From positions 62,001 through 126,000 of the forward strand of contig NZ_PGGN01000006.1 in the NCBI RefSeq assembly GCF_003010935.1: 64,000 nucleotides of DNA, written 5' to 3'. The stretch comes from Phyllobacterium endophyticum. GTDB taxonomy: Bacteria > Pseudomonadota > Alphaproteobacteria > Rhizobiales > Rhizobiaceae. The notes beneath the pieces were generated by a model. The model made no database searches. It was given only the letters and a program-made list of their open reading frames with translations, and was not told the DNA's origin. The translations under genes were made by a program, and so were the position numbers. Below, piece after piece: positions 63,659 to 64,000 of this stretch. Positions within the stretch are counted from its first letter, which is position 1. The number at the start of each line of letters is the position of its first letter.

Positions 63659-64000
63659 ATGACCGAAAACAACGGCCCACACAGCAACGAGTTTGACGCC
63701 TATCGAACGACCTATGCGGAGGCCGTGAACGACTCCATATCCTTCTCTGGCCTCAATGTGGACTTTTTCACACGCGCAAAGGCAGTCCGTCTCGTCGATA
63801 TCCTGGCGGCCCAAATTGGCGATCCATCCAATTTGTCGATTCTCGACGTGGGATGTGGGGTCGGAACATACCATCCACTGCTTCGCGGCAAAGTAGGAAG
63901 AATATCCGGCATCGATCCTTCTGACGAATGCATTCAGGAAGCAAAAAAGAACAATCCGGATGTGAACTATCAAACCTATGACGGCCAGAGGCTGCCATAC
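63659..64000 (+). CDS. SAM-dependent methyltransferase (5' part only)
   Basis: The gene runs off the right edge. The 114 visible residues include motif I SILDVGCGVGTYHPLL with the glycine-rich SAM loop and GIDPSDECIQEAKKNNPDV as the acidic second motif. The start at 63659 is preceded by GGAAAGAGC. Its place next to the glycosyltransferase suggests modification of a surface glycan or lipid. The substrate cannot be seen. Confidence 0.88.
   Translation, partial: MTENNGPHSNEFDAYRTTYAEAVNDSISFSGLNVDFFTRAKAVRLVDILAAQIGDPSNLSILDVGCGVGTYHPLLRGKVGRISGIDPSDECIQEAKKNNPDVNYQTYDGQRLPY

Noticed and set aside
63402..63662. Short + frame ahead of the last methyltransferase
   Set aside because: Ends four bases into the real start, lies over a divergent promoter region and has no recognisable character.
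1..64000. CRISPR array, prophage or insertion sequence
   Set aside because: No regular spacer-repeat array, transposase, integrase-island pair or phage structural gene was seen on either strand.

Overview
The window is 64 kb of chromosome from an alphaproteobacterium of the order Hyphomicrobiales (Rhizobiales), most like the Phyllobacterium / Brucella-Ochrobactrum / Mesorhizobium group. This is inferred from gene content and order: an aerobic cobaltochelatase pair cobS-cobT beside a DnaJ-like gene and bolA; aroK-aroB-CNNM next to xerD; a TIGR02302 protein between hpt and lysA; a small lipoprotein between argH and lysA; a DUF1127 gene followed by anti-Shine-Dalgarno hairpins. No species can be named from sequence alone. 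No CRISPR array, insertion sequence or prophage was seen.

Layout. 1-12.8 kb: housekeeping genes (ftsE start, hpt, TIGR02302, lysA, argH, tlpA, a ChaC-like gene, DUF2125, tyrA, hisC) with a parDE toxin-antitoxin pair whose toxin carries an in-frame stop. 12.8-13.4 kb: a repeat-filled spacer. 13.4-27.6 kb: a lipoprotein alpha/beta hydrolase with a duplicated insert, metX-metW, gloB, a DUF985 cupin, an EamA exporter, DUF3108, rpmB, a queuosine-precursor transporter, a phytase-like esterase, cobT-cobS and a DnaJ-like gene. 27.7-33.7 kb: bolA, CNNM-aroB-aroK, xerD, accA and tRNA-Arg(ACG). 33.7-38.9 kb: an iron permease-like gene, a DUF1127 gene with a three-hairpin cuckoo/CcsR-type sRNA, a quinone-detoxification group (MhqO-MhqD-like fusion, MhqO-like paralogue, LysR regulator) and HU. 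39-44.3 kb: an L,D-transpeptidase-like lipoprotein, a TusA-like gene, a COG0523 metallochaperone-like GTPase coupled to a D-Ala-D-Ala carboxypeptidase, an M20 amidohydrolase and tRNA-Arg(CCT).

44.3-46.2 kb, just after that tRNA: a short accessory patch (protein fragment, methyltransferase, rifampin ADP-ribosyltransferase arr). 46.2-52.8 kb: a catabolic cluster of unknown substrate, with a GntR regulator and RraA-like gene divergent from a polar-amino-acid-type ABC importer, an HpcH/HpaI aldolase and an SDR oxidoreductase; the binding-protein gene is frameshifted. 52.7-59.1 kb: a tightly overlapped MoxR-DUF58-DUF4381-BatA-BatB-BatC-BatD operon. 59.2-64 kb: a looser region with two methyltransferases, a sulfotransferase-like gene and a membrane glycosyltransferase, which suggests cell-surface glycan modification.

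The most interesting signals are the three-loop CUCCUCCC RNA at 34531-34645, the disrupted parE and ABC binding-protein genes, the dioxygenase-hydrolase fusion, two candidate operators (37355-37371 and 47776-47790) and several families of dispersed intergenic repeats.
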